Shown here: positions 48,095 through 56,249 of the stretch, one piece after another
How positions within the stretch are numbered: the stretch's first letter is position 1
How the letters are laid out: each line of letters opens with the position of its first letter
NCBI RefSeq assembly: GCF_900092135.1
Contig: NZ_FMYF01000005.1
Span: forward strand, 296,505-360,504
Direction: 5' to 3'
Origin: Raineyella antarctica
Lineage (GTDB): Bacteria; Actinomycetota; Actinomycetes; Propionibacteriales; Propionibacteriaceae
Length of the DNA stretch: 64,000 nt
The notes under the pieces: generated by a model
Told to the model about the DNA's origin: nothing
The model's input: the letters and a program-made list of their open reading frames with translations, nothing else
The model's database searches: none
Translations under genes and position numbers: made by a program

Positions 48095-49662
48095 TACGCG
48101 CTGGCCTCCAAGTCGGTGACGATAGCGTCGATAGAGGCACGCAGCTCCGTCTGACGGCCAACGAGTCGCGCGATCTCGTCGTTGAGTTCAGTGATGTCCA
48201 CAACCTTGCGGGTATCTTCTGGCTCGACATAAGAGGTGACGGCAATGTTGTAGGTGTTAGCTGCGATTTCTTCGTTTGACACGAGCTTGGTGAATTGGTC
48301 GACGTCATCGCGAGCTACGAAGGCGTCCAAGATTCTCTGTCGATTCACCTCGGTGAGCTTGTTCTTGTTGCCAGTGTGGACGAACTGCGTCGAAGCATCG
48401 ATGAAGAGGACGGAGTTATCTTCCTTGGACTTCTTGAGCACGATAATGCAGGTTGCAATCGTGGTGCCGAAGAACAGATCCGGCGGCAGCTGGATGACTG
48501 CGTCGATGTAGTTGTTGACGATGAGGTACTTGCGGATTTTCTGCTCGGCCCCACTGCGGTAGAGGACGCCGGGGAACTCGACAATCGCGGCCGTGCCGTT
48601 GACTGCAAGCCAAGATAACATGTGCATTGTGAAGGCAAGGTCGGCCTTGGACTTCGGGGCGAGCACCCCAGCTGGGGCGAAGCGCGGATCATTGATCAGT
48701 AGTGGGTTCGCATCGCCTTCCCACTTGATGGAGTAGGGAGGATTCGAGACGATCGCCTCGAACGGCTCGTCGTCCCAGTGTGCCGGGTTAATCAGGGTGT
48801 CGCCGTGTGCGATATCGAACTTCTCGAAGTTCACGTCGTGCAGGAACATGTTGATTCTGGCGAGGTTGTACGTCGTCAGGTTGATCTCCTGGCCGTAGAA
48901 GCCCTTCCTGACGTTGTCCTTGCCGAGAACCTTGGCGAACTTCAGCAGGAGTGAGCCAGAGCCGCAGGCGGGGTCGTAGACCTTGTTCACTGACGTCTTA
49001 CCGACGACCGTGATGCGGGCAAGGAGCTCCGAGACCTCCTGGGGCGTGTAGTACTCACCCCCCGACTTACCAGCCGCGGAGGCGTACATCTGCATGAGGT
49101 ACTCGTACGCATCACCGAAGGCGTCGATGGTGTGGCCGGAGAACTCGCCGAGGTTCAGATCGCCGATGGCATCGAGGAGCTTGACGAGCTTCTCGTTGCG
49201 CTTGGCGACCGTGTGGCCGAGCTTGGCGGAGTTGACGTCCAGGTCGTCGAACAGCCCCTTCAGGTCATCCTCTGAGTCGGTGCCGAATGCGGAACGCTCG
49301 ATGTTCTTGAAGATGCGCTCCAGCGTCTCGTTGAGGTTCTCATCGTGGGATGCGCGCTCCCGAACGTTGACGAAGAGCTCTGAGGGGAAGATGTAGAAGC
49401 CCTTCTCCGCCACCGTGTCCTTGCGGCCGAACTCAGCTTCAGAGTCGCTGAGCGTGGCGTAGTCGAAATCTGGGTCGCCGGCCTCACGCTCGCCCTCGTT
49501 GATGTAGGCGGTGAGGTTCTCAGAGATGTAGCGGTAGAACAGGAGGCCAAGCACGTAGGTCTTGAAGTCCCAGCCGTCGACGCTGCCTCTCAGGTCGTTG
49601 GCGATCCGCCAGATCGTCTTGTGCAGCTCGGCGCGCTGTGTCTCTTTAGTTGTTCCAGCCAT
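48094..49662 (-). CDS. hsdM: Type I restriction-modification methyltransferase subunit
   Basis: The protein has 522 residues. An N-terminal helical domain (TIWRIANDLRGSVDGWDFK) is followed by the N6-adenine methyltransferase fold. The SAM motif is in VYDPACGSGSLLLKF, the catalytic NPPY in VSNPPYSIKW, and GGEYYTPQEVSELL precedes them. It methylates adenine at the site set by HsdS, protecting host DNA. It is the first gene of the minus-strand defence operon hsdM-mrr-hsdS-hsdR-old. Confidence 0.96.
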   Translation of the reverse strand: MAGTTKETQRAELHKTIWRIANDLRGSVDGWDFKTYVLGLLFYRYISENLTAYINEGEREAGDPDFDYATLSDSEAEFGRKDTVAEKGFYIFPSELFVNVRERASHDENLNETLERIFKNIERSAFGTDSEDDLKGLFDDLDVNSAKLGHTVAKRNEKLVKLLDAIGDLNLGEFSGHTIDAFGDAYEYLMQMYASAAGKSGGEYYTPQEVSELLARITVVGKTSVNKVYDPACGSGSLLLKFAKVLGKDNVRKGFYGQEINLTTYNLARINMFLHDVNFEKFDIAHGDTLINPAHWDDEPFEAIVSNPPYSIKWEGDANPLLINDPRFAPAGVLAPKSKADLAFTMHMLSWLAVNGTAAIVEFPGVLYRSGAEQKIRKYLIVNNYIDAVIQLPPDLFFGTTIATCIIVLKKSKEDNSVLFIDASTQFVHTGNKNKLTEVNRQRILDAFVARDDVDQFTKLVSNEEIAANTYNIAVTSYVEPEDTRKVVDITELNDEIARLVGRQTELRASIDAIVTDLEASA

Positions 49663-49966
49663 CTCGTGTGTCTCTACTCCTTGCGCGTGACGCGCTTACG
49701 TTGGTCCCCTCAGTGCGCTCTCAAGCTATCAGCGACGGCTGACAGTTCTGCTCTGCCCGCTCCCTGTTGGCTCGCTCGGGGCAGCCGAACGGCTCGGGAG
49801 CGAAAACTCAACCGACCGCGGCATCTGTGGATATTGTATATTGATTGACCTATTTCGTAAATCGCTACTGCGTATTCGCCGCTTGTCTGGTTGCCCATAT
49901 GAGTCCATGAATCCGCATTTGACATGTGACTGTACAGCCTCATTGAACCTGGTACATGCTTGGGGC
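49663..49966. other. Intergenic region upstream of the defence operon
   Basis: These 304 bp between divergent genes contain an AT-rich stretch (about 49835-49865) that probably holds the hsdM promoter, and TTGACA at 49919-49924, a possible -35 for the plus-strand gene. No gene is supported here. Confidence 0.45.
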
Positions 49967-50791
49967 ATGCCGACCAGCTCCATCCGCCTCACGGATCGCC
50001 AAGTTGCGGTGCTGGAGTGGATCAAGGCCGGCTGCCCGGCGGGAGTGTACGACGATGACGAGCATTACTCACATCGACTCAGCGCTCGAGCCCTCGCTAG
50101 CCGCGGACTTGTCAAGGTCCGCGGTCATGGTCCGACGTGGGGTGCCACGCTCACGCCACGGGGTGAGCTCTGGCCCGAGGCCATCGAAGAGGATGAACGC
50201 TCCCCTGAGCGTAGCCGTCAGGTTCGTAACTCGGCCTCGCGGTCCAACCTTGAGGGGAATGAGGCCGCCTCGCAAGAGTCGGTAGAGGTCCCGAGGCTCG
50301 ACGCCTCGGTGCGGGCCGCCCGCCGAGTCACACGTCAAGCGGCGACGCCGAAGAAGAGGCGCCCCACCAAGATCGTCGAGAAGCGGGAGACGTATATGCG
50401 ATACCGAGTCATGGTCACGCGAGTCCAAGTCGCCGAACGCTGGGTTCGGGCCACCGACGAGGAAGACGCCGCGAAGAAGGTGCAGGCGGAGTTCGACAAG
50501 CCGTATGGCTACTTCGGGAGTTGGAAGACCACCACGTCCGAGGTTGAGGTCGTCGAGGCAGAACAGACCACAGTCATTACTCCGAACCCGCTCTCCGAAG
50601 ACGGACCCATGCTGCTCGGTATCAAGGACGCTGGGCGTGCCCTCGGCATCAGCTACTCGATGGTCCACGAGCTCACGACAAAGGGCGAGATCGAGTGGAC
50701 TCAGATCGCCAGCCGCAAGTACATCTCGCGCGACTCATTGCTCGCCTTCATCAAGGAGAACACGCACCGCGGGTTCCAGGCGCGGTACTGA
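49967..50791 (+). CDS. Excisionase-like HTH protein
   Basis: The protein has 274 residues. The N-terminal 60 residues (LTDRQVAVLEWIKAGCPAG) form a winged-helix-like segment with ARALASRGLVKVRG. A central basic linker leads to YMRYRVMVTRVQVAERWVRA, and the C-terminus has an excisionase HTH (IKDAGRALGISYSMVHELT, then SRKYISRDSLLAFIK). The role is unknown. The position opposite the hsd operon suggests a control protein or element regulator. I chose ATG 49967; the frame is open further upstream, but without a better ribosome binding site. Confidence 0.7.
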   Translation: MPTSSIRLTDRQVAVLEWIKAGCPAGVYDDDEHYSHRLSARALASRGLVKVRGHGPTWGATLTPRGELWPEAIEEDERSPERSRQVRNSASRSNLEGNEAASQESVEVPRLDASVRAARRVTRQAATPKKRRPTKIVEKRETYMRYRVMVTRVQVAERWVRATDEEDAAKKVQAEFDKPYGYFGSWKTTTSEVEVVEAEQTTVITPNPLSEDGPMLLGIKDAGRALGISYSMVHELTTKGEIEWTQIASRKYISRDSLLAFIKENTHRGFQARY

Positions 50792-51155
50792 AGCGCTTCC
50801 CCCCTCTCCCACCGCGCCTTCCGAACTAACCATCTATGTCTATGTCGTTGGGCACGACATCCTGCTTGTAAGGCAGGCGCGGCTAGGAAGAACGCACCTC
50901 CAGTACCGATCTAGTACCTGTGGCGTGGCCGACGATTGACCTCTCGATGCTGAGTTACCGGGAGTCGTGACAACCACCGGCCCACGTCTACGGCCCGCGT
51001 GCATCAGGCTGAAGCACTGAGTTCTCGCGTGCGAAGCTAAACGAAGGGAGCCTCGTCTCGGCAGAGGACACATTAGTTCTCGATGCCGAGACGGACTCCC
51101 ATGCTAGCCCCGTGGGCCAGGCGAGGAACGAGTCCTCGGTGATTTCAACAGTCGA
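50792..51155. other. Non-coding stretch without a supported gene
   Basis: The 364 bp hold no supported gene. One hairpin resembles a tRNA anticodon arm (50861-50877), but no other tRNA part is present. Confidence 0.5.
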
Positions 51156-51656
51156 CTAGCTCGGCTGATCGCTGCAGGGTGACACGATCCGCACCTCTTC
51201 GATGAGTGATGACCGCTCCGCCGCGGCGCGAGCCCAAACGGCGGCCTCGAAGTAGCTGGCGAAGCGCTGCCGATTGGCGTACCACTCGGGACGCGTTACG
51301 AGCTTGATCTCGACGTAGTGGCCGAGCGTACAGAGCACATTCTTGGCGAACCAGTCAGGAAGGTCGGTCGTGTCGCCCCGTGGGTCCGGCATGCCAACCA
51401 GCACTGCATCACCGACCAGCGTCGACTGACGGAGCGTGTCAGGCATCCAGAACCAACGCAGGATGGTGGCTCGGACGTTGAGAGGTAGATCGAGGATCAA
51501 TCCCTCCTCGTTCACATAGATCGTGGCGCCGATCCTTGGCAGGTCGACTGGCTCGATGAGTCCGCCGACTGCCTGCCGGTAATCCTTTAGCCCGATGAAC
51601 TCCTGCGTTACGCATGGCGAGTTCTCGTCGGCCGGAATGATGATGCCTCTTGGCAT
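51156..51656 (-). CDS. DUF3846-like protein
   Basis: This 166-residue protein starts at ATG 51656, six bases after GGAGGTG. The N-terminal part (PRGIIIPADENSPC, GLIEPVDLPRIGATIYVNEE) and VGDAVLVGMPDPRGDTTDLP match the DUF3846 type found in plasmids, phages and integrative elements of actinomycetes. The function is unknown. It supports the mobile character of this region. Confidence 0.75.
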   Translation of the reverse strand: MPRGIIIPADENSPCVTQEFIGLKDYRQAVGGLIEPVDLPRIGATIYVNEEGLILDLPLNVRATILRWFWMPDTLRQSTLVGDAVLVGMPDPRGDTTDLPDWFAKNVLCTLGHYVEIKLVTRPEWYANRQRFASYFEAAVWARAAAERSSLIEEVRIVSPCSDQPS

Positions 51657-51869
51657 CGTGCACCTCCTTGATGCGAGCGGCCCATGATCCGAGTGGATCA
51701 TGACGTGACCGCCTGACATCAACGAAGCGAATTCGGAGAAGGCGTCCACCATGGGACGCGATCTCATCAAAGGTTATACAGCCGCTGACACGCAGGGTCA
51801 ATATTCCGATCGAAAAACTTGAAGGAATACGTTCACTTGTGGGTCAAGACGAGTGAAGATGACCTCTCG

Positions 51870-52595
51870 CTACTGATTGCCGGATGGCGGTTCCGCGCGA
51901 CCGGTCAGTGCCACTTGGACATGACTCCCGAGCGATCGAGCTGTAATGTCTCGCTCGCCTACTCCGGCGATATCGACCTCGAACAGAGGCCATAGTTCTC
52001 CATGCCAGATCACCGACACGACGAACTGTTCATCGAGATCGAAAAGTGCAGCTCCCTCGAATACATCGAACGCGCCAGACTGGCTGTTTCGCCAACTCAA
52101 AGCCTGAATATCTCGTTGGTCGTCGCGCCAGAGGGAGACCTCAGGGGTTCGCATCTCGATGAAGTAGAAGTGACGCGCCATGACGGATACCCAGACATGA
52201 TCATGATCCGGATGCCAGAGGGAGAGCCTCAACTGAGGCGAGGCTTCGAGCGTCCATTGAGTCGAAAGATATGCGGCGATCTGGTGAAGACCCTTGTCGC
52301 TATAACGTCGCACCTGACGCTGGTCGTATCCCGCGCGTAGACCGAAGTCGGTGAGCCGTTCGAGGTGGGTAGACCCATGGGCGGCAAGCCCCAGTGAAGC
52401 CGAAGCGGCACCAATCGCAGTGCTCTGATCCATAGCCAGGATGGCCTGTTTCAGCGCGTTGTAGGCGATATCTGGATTGCCGGCACCAATGAGCTGGCAG
52501 ATGATCGGACTCGCGGCTAAGCCCGCAGGCGTGACACCTTCGGCGCTCTTGCGGAGCGCTCGAAGTTCGGCATGGACCTGCTCCTCAAGGGTCAT
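51870..52595 (-). CDS. Unknown protein, paralogue A of a pair flanking the pilin
   Basis: The protein has 241 residues. The N-terminal half is helical, with FGLRAGYDQRQVRRYSDKGLH near residue 90, a likely HTH-like segment. The C-terminal half is beta-rich and hydrophilic. Paralogue B (53468-54175) shares the same layout, including CGVDARTTRRWSDAGI. I do not recognise a named family. No signal peptide or membrane segment is present. Confidence 0.7.
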   Translation of the reverse strand: MTLEEQVHAELRALRKSAEGVTPAGLAASPIICQLIGAGNPDIAYNALKQAILAMDQSTAIGAASASLGLAAHGSTHLERLTDFGLRAGYDQRQVRRYSDKGLHQIAAYLSTQWTLEASPQLRLSLWHPDHDHVWVSVMARHFYFIEMRTPEVSLWRDDQRDIQALSWRNSQSGAFDVFEGAALFDLDEQFVVSVIWHGELWPLFEVDIAGVGERDITARSLGSHVQVALTGRAEPPSGNQ

Positions 52596-52802
52596 CGCTT
52601 AGCCTTAGGACTTGTTACGCTGCACGGGTGCCTGAAGACTACGGTACCCCCTAATCTCACGACGAGGGGCCTGTCACAGCGGCGTAGATCGAAGTAGCAG
52701 ACAAACCAGCACCCAGCCGTTAAACGACCACCCAAATGCTAGAGTCGTTGATTCTCTTGGACTGGCCCGAATCCAATTGGCCCCTACAAAAATGGAGCAG
52801 CA

Positions 52803-53402
52803 TCAAAGGAAACCAAAGTACATATAGCTGTGCGAATCTGTTAGGTAAGCCCCAGTGAAGAGGGTCTGGCCAGTGCAGCCATTTGTCTGGATGACAGAAC
52901 CTCCGGAGCTCGCTTGATTCTGCATACCGTTCGCCTGGAGTACGTAATACGGTCCCATGGAGACGGGGCAGCCATAAGCACCCGCACCAAAAGTGTGATA
53001 CCAGTAGCGACTGGTTGAGGTGTTACGGGGGTCTGCAAAAACATGTGAGTCATCATAGGCGTTTAAACTTCCCAAGAATCCAGGATCAGTACTAACTTCC
53101 CATGTACTACTCCCCGGGTTAGGCACAGATGCGGGGAATGAGTTGTTATCCACCGCATACAGTCGAAGAGCTTTCTCCATTTCCGAGAAATCCTGCATTC
53201 GTCGTGCATCCATCGCTCGATTCTGGGCTCCGTTATATGCGACAATCGTTATCGCGGCCAGGATCGCGATGACCACGATGACAATCAATAGCTCGACGAT
53301 CGTGAAGCCGCGAACGCGCCGCACGCTCCGACTAGCGTCATTGCCGCCTGAGATATCGAGTGTTGGATGTGATCCAGGTTCCATCTGCACGTATTTAAGC
53401 AC
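52803..53402 (-). CDS. Type IV pilin-like protein
   Basis: The protein has 199 residues. The prepilin cleavage motif G/FTIVELLIVIVVIAILAAI (residues 32-50) is followed by a typical alpha-1 helix. The globular part is rich in Gly, Ser, Asn and Tyr, with two Cys (in YGCPVSMG and TNGCTGQ) that may form a loop disulfide, as in many pilins. The GTG start at 53402 or the ATG at 53384 leaves a leader of 26-32 residues. No assembly ATPase or platform gene is near it; the chromosomal Tad genes are of a different pilus class. Confidence 0.88.
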   Translation of the reverse strand: MLKYVQMEPGSHPTLDISGGNDASRSVRRVRGFTIVELLIVIVVIAILAAITIVAYNGAQNRAMDARRMQDFSEMEKALRLYAVDNNSFPASVPNPGSSTWEVSTDPGFLGSLNAYDDSHVFADPRNTSTSRYWYHTFGAGAYGCPVSMGPYYVLQANGMQNQASSGGSVIQTNGCTGQTLFTGAYLTDSHSYMYFGFL

Positions 53403-53467
53403 GAGCGAAACGCTTAGTCAACACACCTATCCCGCACTACCTAGGACTTCCTTTTTTAACCCGCGTA

Positions 53468-54175
53468 TCACAGTGCAGTTGTACTCCGGCTCTTGAGCCA
53501 GACCGTCACCACGGATCCGAAGTTCTGTCCGACCCGGATCACTGTGGCATGAAGATCTCCTTCGACAAGCATGGACGGTTTGGCCTCACCCCGCCATTCG
53601 AGTCGTAGGTTCAGAGGAGCTTGAAGCAATAGCCGGATCGGCGTCGCCAGGTAGTAGTACTGGCGGTCGTCCTGCTTGTATCGCTTCCATGTAATGTCGC
53701 GCGTCACTCCATTCTCGTAGAGTGCCGGAAGCCGCATGCCGATATGAAGCGGGACAGCAAATCGCATGCTGAGCGTAAGACCCTCTGCGTCATCATCATG
53801 AAACCTCGCACCAAGTTTCGGATCTATCCACGGGGCGGCGGTCAGGATCAGCTGGACGAGCTTCGTGATTCCGGCGTCGCTCCATCGGCGGGTCGTCCGC
53901 GCATCGACTCCGCAGAGTGCGGCGTAGTCCTGGAGTCGCGCGAGTACGGTATCGCCGTCTGCGCCCCATCCGAATGAGGCGAAGGCCGCTTGGATCTCTG
54001 GGTCGTCGTCGGCTTGTCGACTGAGCAGTAGAAGCCGGTTCATGGCTGTTTCTGGGTCGCCACGGCCCAGTCCGAGCAGAATCCCGGGGGTCTCCAACAG
54101 CTTCGTGTCAGAGAGTGGCCCTGGCATCTTACGGAGCCGTCGAAGCTCCTCTTCAAGAATCGGCTCCATGGCCAT
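53468..54175 (-). CDS. Unknown protein, paralogue B of a pair flanking the pilin
   Basis: This 235-residue protein starts at ATG 54175 after GGAGGCG. The motif CGVDARTTRRWSDAGITKLV aligns with paralogue A, as do the N-terminal LRRLRK and LRALRK segments. The C-terminal part has strands with Arg/Tyr-rich text (RYKQDDRQYYYLATPIRL). The two copies lie on the same strand on either side of the pilin gene, which suggests a duplicated partner family. Confidence 0.7.
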   Translation of the reverse strand: MAMEPILEEELRRLRKMPGPLSDTKLLETPGILLGLGRGDPETAMNRLLLLSRQADDDPEIQAAFASFGWGADGDTVLARLQDYAALCGVDARTTRRWSDAGITKLVQLILTAAPWIDPKLGARFHDDDAEGLTLSMRFAVPLHIGMRLPALYENGVTRDITWKRYKQDDRQYYYLATPIRLLLQAPLNLRLEWRGEAKPSMLVEGDLHATVIRVGQNFGSVVTVWLKSRSTTAL

Positions 54176-54313
54176 GATCCACGCGCCTCCGATCGTCGGT
54201 GTCACTTTCGTGTCACGACAGCCAGTCTCCCCCGGTCCCAGAGTTGAGGTGTCGCCGGGATGCGTCTCCTAGTCACCAGCTGGGTCCCCGTGCGACAGGT
54301 CATGGAGGAAGTC

Positions 54314-54652
54314 ATGTCCGAGATCCAGCCCTATACCAGTGGCTCCACCCTCGTCCCGTCCAGCTCGGCCCCCTGGTCGCAGCACGGTCGGGCCATTAAC
54401 CGCTTGGCATCGTCCACCGAGCTCGCGACACTCACCGCAGCGGCGCGTGCTCAGGTCGAGCAAGCCCGTCTTGACGCCATCGATCAGGTCGCCGCCCGCG
54501 GCATGCAGGGCGTCGCCATGGTCACCCAGTTCGAACAGCAGCTCACGCAGGCGGTGCCGCTGGCCGCCTCGCGCCTGCAGGCGCTCGGGGACATGCACGC
54601 GCTGCAGGTCGCCATGGAAATCTCCTCCTTCACGAGGGGACTGGGACGATGA
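54314..54652 (+). CDS. Small helical protein at the start of the transfer region
   Basis: The protein has 112 residues. ATG 54314 follows GGAGGAAGTC. The chain is rich in Ala, Gln and Leu, with a coiled-coil-like helix (ELATLTAAARAQVEQARLDA). There is no membrane segment and I recognise no family. It overlaps the next gene by 4 bp (ATGA). Confidence 0.65.
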   Translation: MSEIQPYTSGSTLVPSSSAPWSQHGRAINRLASSTELATLTAAARAQVEQARLDAIDQVAARGMQGVAMVTQFEQQLTQAVPLAASRLQALGDMHALQVAMEISSFTRGLGR

Positions 54653-54879
54653 ACGCCATTGACGGCCTGCTCGTGGTCATCCTCGTCCTGGCCGCCGTAG
54701 CAGCGGCGCTCTACGTCATCGGTGTCGTACTACCCGCCCTGGAGCAGGAGAGGCGGCGTCGAGCAGCCCTCATCCAGCAGCAGATGTCAGAAGCGCGTAT
54801 AGAGGCCGCGTCCTTCCGGGCGATGCAGCAGATGCTCGAGGTCGCTCGCCAGGCCCAGGACGCTGAGCGTCACTTCTAG
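54649..54879 (+). CDS. Small membrane protein with coiled coil
   Basis: This 76-residue protein has one N-terminal membrane helix (LLVVILVLAAVAAALYVIGVV), then a charged helix (EQERRRRAALIQQQ) likely to form a coiled coil in the cytoplasm. It is translationally coupled to the preceding gene. The function is unknown. Confidence 0.65.
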   Translation: MNAIDGLLVVILVLAAVAAALYVIGVVLPALEQERRRRAALIQQQMSEARIEAASFRAMQQMLEVARQAQDAERHF

Positions 54880-54915
54880 TCCGACGTCTCCATCTATCGA
54901 CCGGTTGCTCATCAA

Positions 54916-54950
54916 GGTGGTCTCAGGCGTTCGCACCGCCTGAGACCACC
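54916..54950 (+). terminator. 14-bp-stem hairpin
   Basis: GGTGGTCTCAGGCG (54916-54929) pairs perfectly with CGCCTGAGACCACC (54937-54950) around a 7-nt loop, 37 bp after the preceding stop codon. No T run follows, but stem strength and position fit a transcription stop or mRNA-stability element. Confidence 0.7.
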
Positions 54951-55007
54951 CGAGCAGACCCGGCTTCGCCTCATCGTCTCTCGCCAAAGAAAGGACTCTG
55001 GTTCGCC

Positions 55008-55592
55008 ATGTCTGTCATCACTCTCGCAAGCACCGCGTCCCCGAACAAGCCCCGGGCACCCTTCACCGCCGTCGAGTTGCAGGCGGCGCGTCAGCAGCTG
55101 TCGGCCTTCGTCGATCAGCAGGCCGACGATCTTGCTGGCCGGCTCGGGTTCGGCTGGCATCCCGTTGTCGATGCGCCCTCCACCTACCAACAGCTGCGGG
55201 GCGCAATCGATCGCTCCCTCGCCACCAAGGAGCCGTTGCCGGTCTCGTCGGAGAACAGTGCCTCGGTGGTCTATGACCGGCCCGAGGTGAACTTCGCCTT
55301 CCGCTTCTGGCATGACGTCTCCCACGTCCAGCACGGCCTGTCCTTCGCCCTCGAAGACGAGCTGGAGCTGGCGCTCTGGCACCTCAACGTGCTCGAACAG
55401 AGCGGCACCACTCGGGACTCGATCGCCTACCGGCTGCTGGAGGCCGACCTACTGGGGCAGCTGCTCCTAATGGGCTTGGTCGGTCGCTTCCCGTTCGACC
55501 AAGAGGAGTTCGTACTGAGCTGCGCGCTTCTCGGTATGGAGCGGGGCCTCCTCACCGAGATCCGCCGTACGCCGGGAGCCCGCGATGAGTGA
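55008..55592 (+). CDS. Unknown soluble protein of the transfer region
   Basis: The protein has 194 residues. A central His-rich segment FRFWHDVSHVQHGLSF with ELELALWHLN and Glu/His residues nearby could bind metal. It is helical overall, without a signal peptide. I do not recognise a family. It overlaps the next small gene by 8 bp and starts with ATG after GAAAGGAC. Confidence 0.65.
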   Translation: MSVITLASTASPNKPRAPFTAVELQAARQQLSAFVDQQADDLAGRLGFGWHPVVDAPSTYQQLRGAIDRSLATKEPLPVSSENSASVVYDRPEVNFAFRFWHDVSHVQHGLSFALEDELELALWHLNVLEQSGTTRDSIAYRLLEADLLGQLLLMGLVGRFPFDQEEFVLSCALLGMERGLLTEIRRTPGARDE

Positions 55593-55782
55593 CGCGCCGG
55601 ACCCAGGCAGCTGGATCGGCCGGATTGTCGGGTGGTGCTTCGCTCTCCTGGTGGGGGCGATGGCCCTGTCTGCGGCCGTCCAGATCGTCGAGGACGTCTG
55701 GTGGCAGCTCTGCATCGGCGGGCTCGTCGCCATCATTGTCGCGGTGCTGATCGCTCTCATTCGTCGCCGTTCGCGCTTTTAG
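55585..55782 (+). CDS. Small two-helix membrane protein
   Basis: This 65-residue protein has two hydrophobic segments (IVGWCFALLVGAMALSAAV and CIGGLVAIIVAVLIALI) and a basic tail RRRSRF. It overlaps the preceding gene, which suggests coupled translation. The function is unknown; such small membrane proteins are common in conjugative elements. Confidence 0.6.
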   Translation: MSDAPDPGSWIGRIVGWCFALLVGAMALSAAVQIVEDVWWQLCIGGLVAIIVAVLIALIRRRSRF

Positions 55783-55799
55783 CCGTGAGCGCTATGTGT

Positions 55800-55823
55800 G
55801 GCGTGTTGTAAAAACTACACGCC
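55800..55823 (+). terminator. Hairpin followed by a short T-rich stretch
   Basis: GGCGTGT (55800-55806) pairs with ACACGCC (55817-55823), followed by CTATTTCTG. It probably ends the upstream small-gene transcript. Confidence 0.55.
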
Positions 55824-56003
55824 CTATTTCTGTAGCTCGTCATATTCCTTGACAGATATTCCGTTCGGTGGCCTGCCTGCTCGTCTTCCCTCTTGTATTT
55901 CTTGAGGTGAGTGCTCATAGTACGGGGCACAAAGGCGAGTAGGCAAGCCAGTAAAGCCGGTGGGTGTCAATGAATGTCGTCTAGCAAGAGAGGAGGAGTA
56001 AGC

Positions 56004-56249
56004 ATGTCGTCGAATAAGCCCACCACGCCCCGGAAGGGTCAGAAGCCGAGCCAGCCACGCCGGCCCGGTCGTCCTGGACGCCCCAAGAAGGACCAGCACA
56101 TCATCGTGCGCTCCGAAGTGCGTCCGGAGCCGGATTATCGGCTGCTTGCCCGTGCGGTCATCCGCATGGTGCTCGACGAACAACGTCGAGCCGAAGAGTC
56201 GGAAGCGGCCGGCGGCTCCGAGATGGAGGACGGCCATGACGCGACCTGA
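56004..56249 (+). CDS. Small basic protein before the TraD-like gene
   Basis: The protein has 81 residues. ATG 56004 follows GAGAGGAGGAG. The N-terminal half is very basic and Pro-rich (TTPRKGQKPSQPRRPGRP); the C-terminal half is a helix (YRLLARAVIRMVLDEQRR). It overlaps the ATPase gene by 14 bp. It may be a DNA-binding accessory factor of transfer, inferred only from charge and position. Confidence 0.65.
   Translation: MSSNKPTTPRKGQKPSQPRRPGRPGRPKKDQHIIVRSEVRPEPDYRLLARAVIRMVLDEQRRAEESEAAGGSEMEDGHDAT

Noticed and set aside
50861..50877. Hairpin resembling a tRNA anticodon arm with loop TTGTAAG
   Set aside because: No acceptor, D or T arm can be formed from the flanking bases.
55824..55930. 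Minus-strand tail ending AGRPPNGISVKEYDELQK, as a small gene
   Set aside because: It looks protein-like but has no start codon or ribosome binding site nearby; at most a gene remnant.
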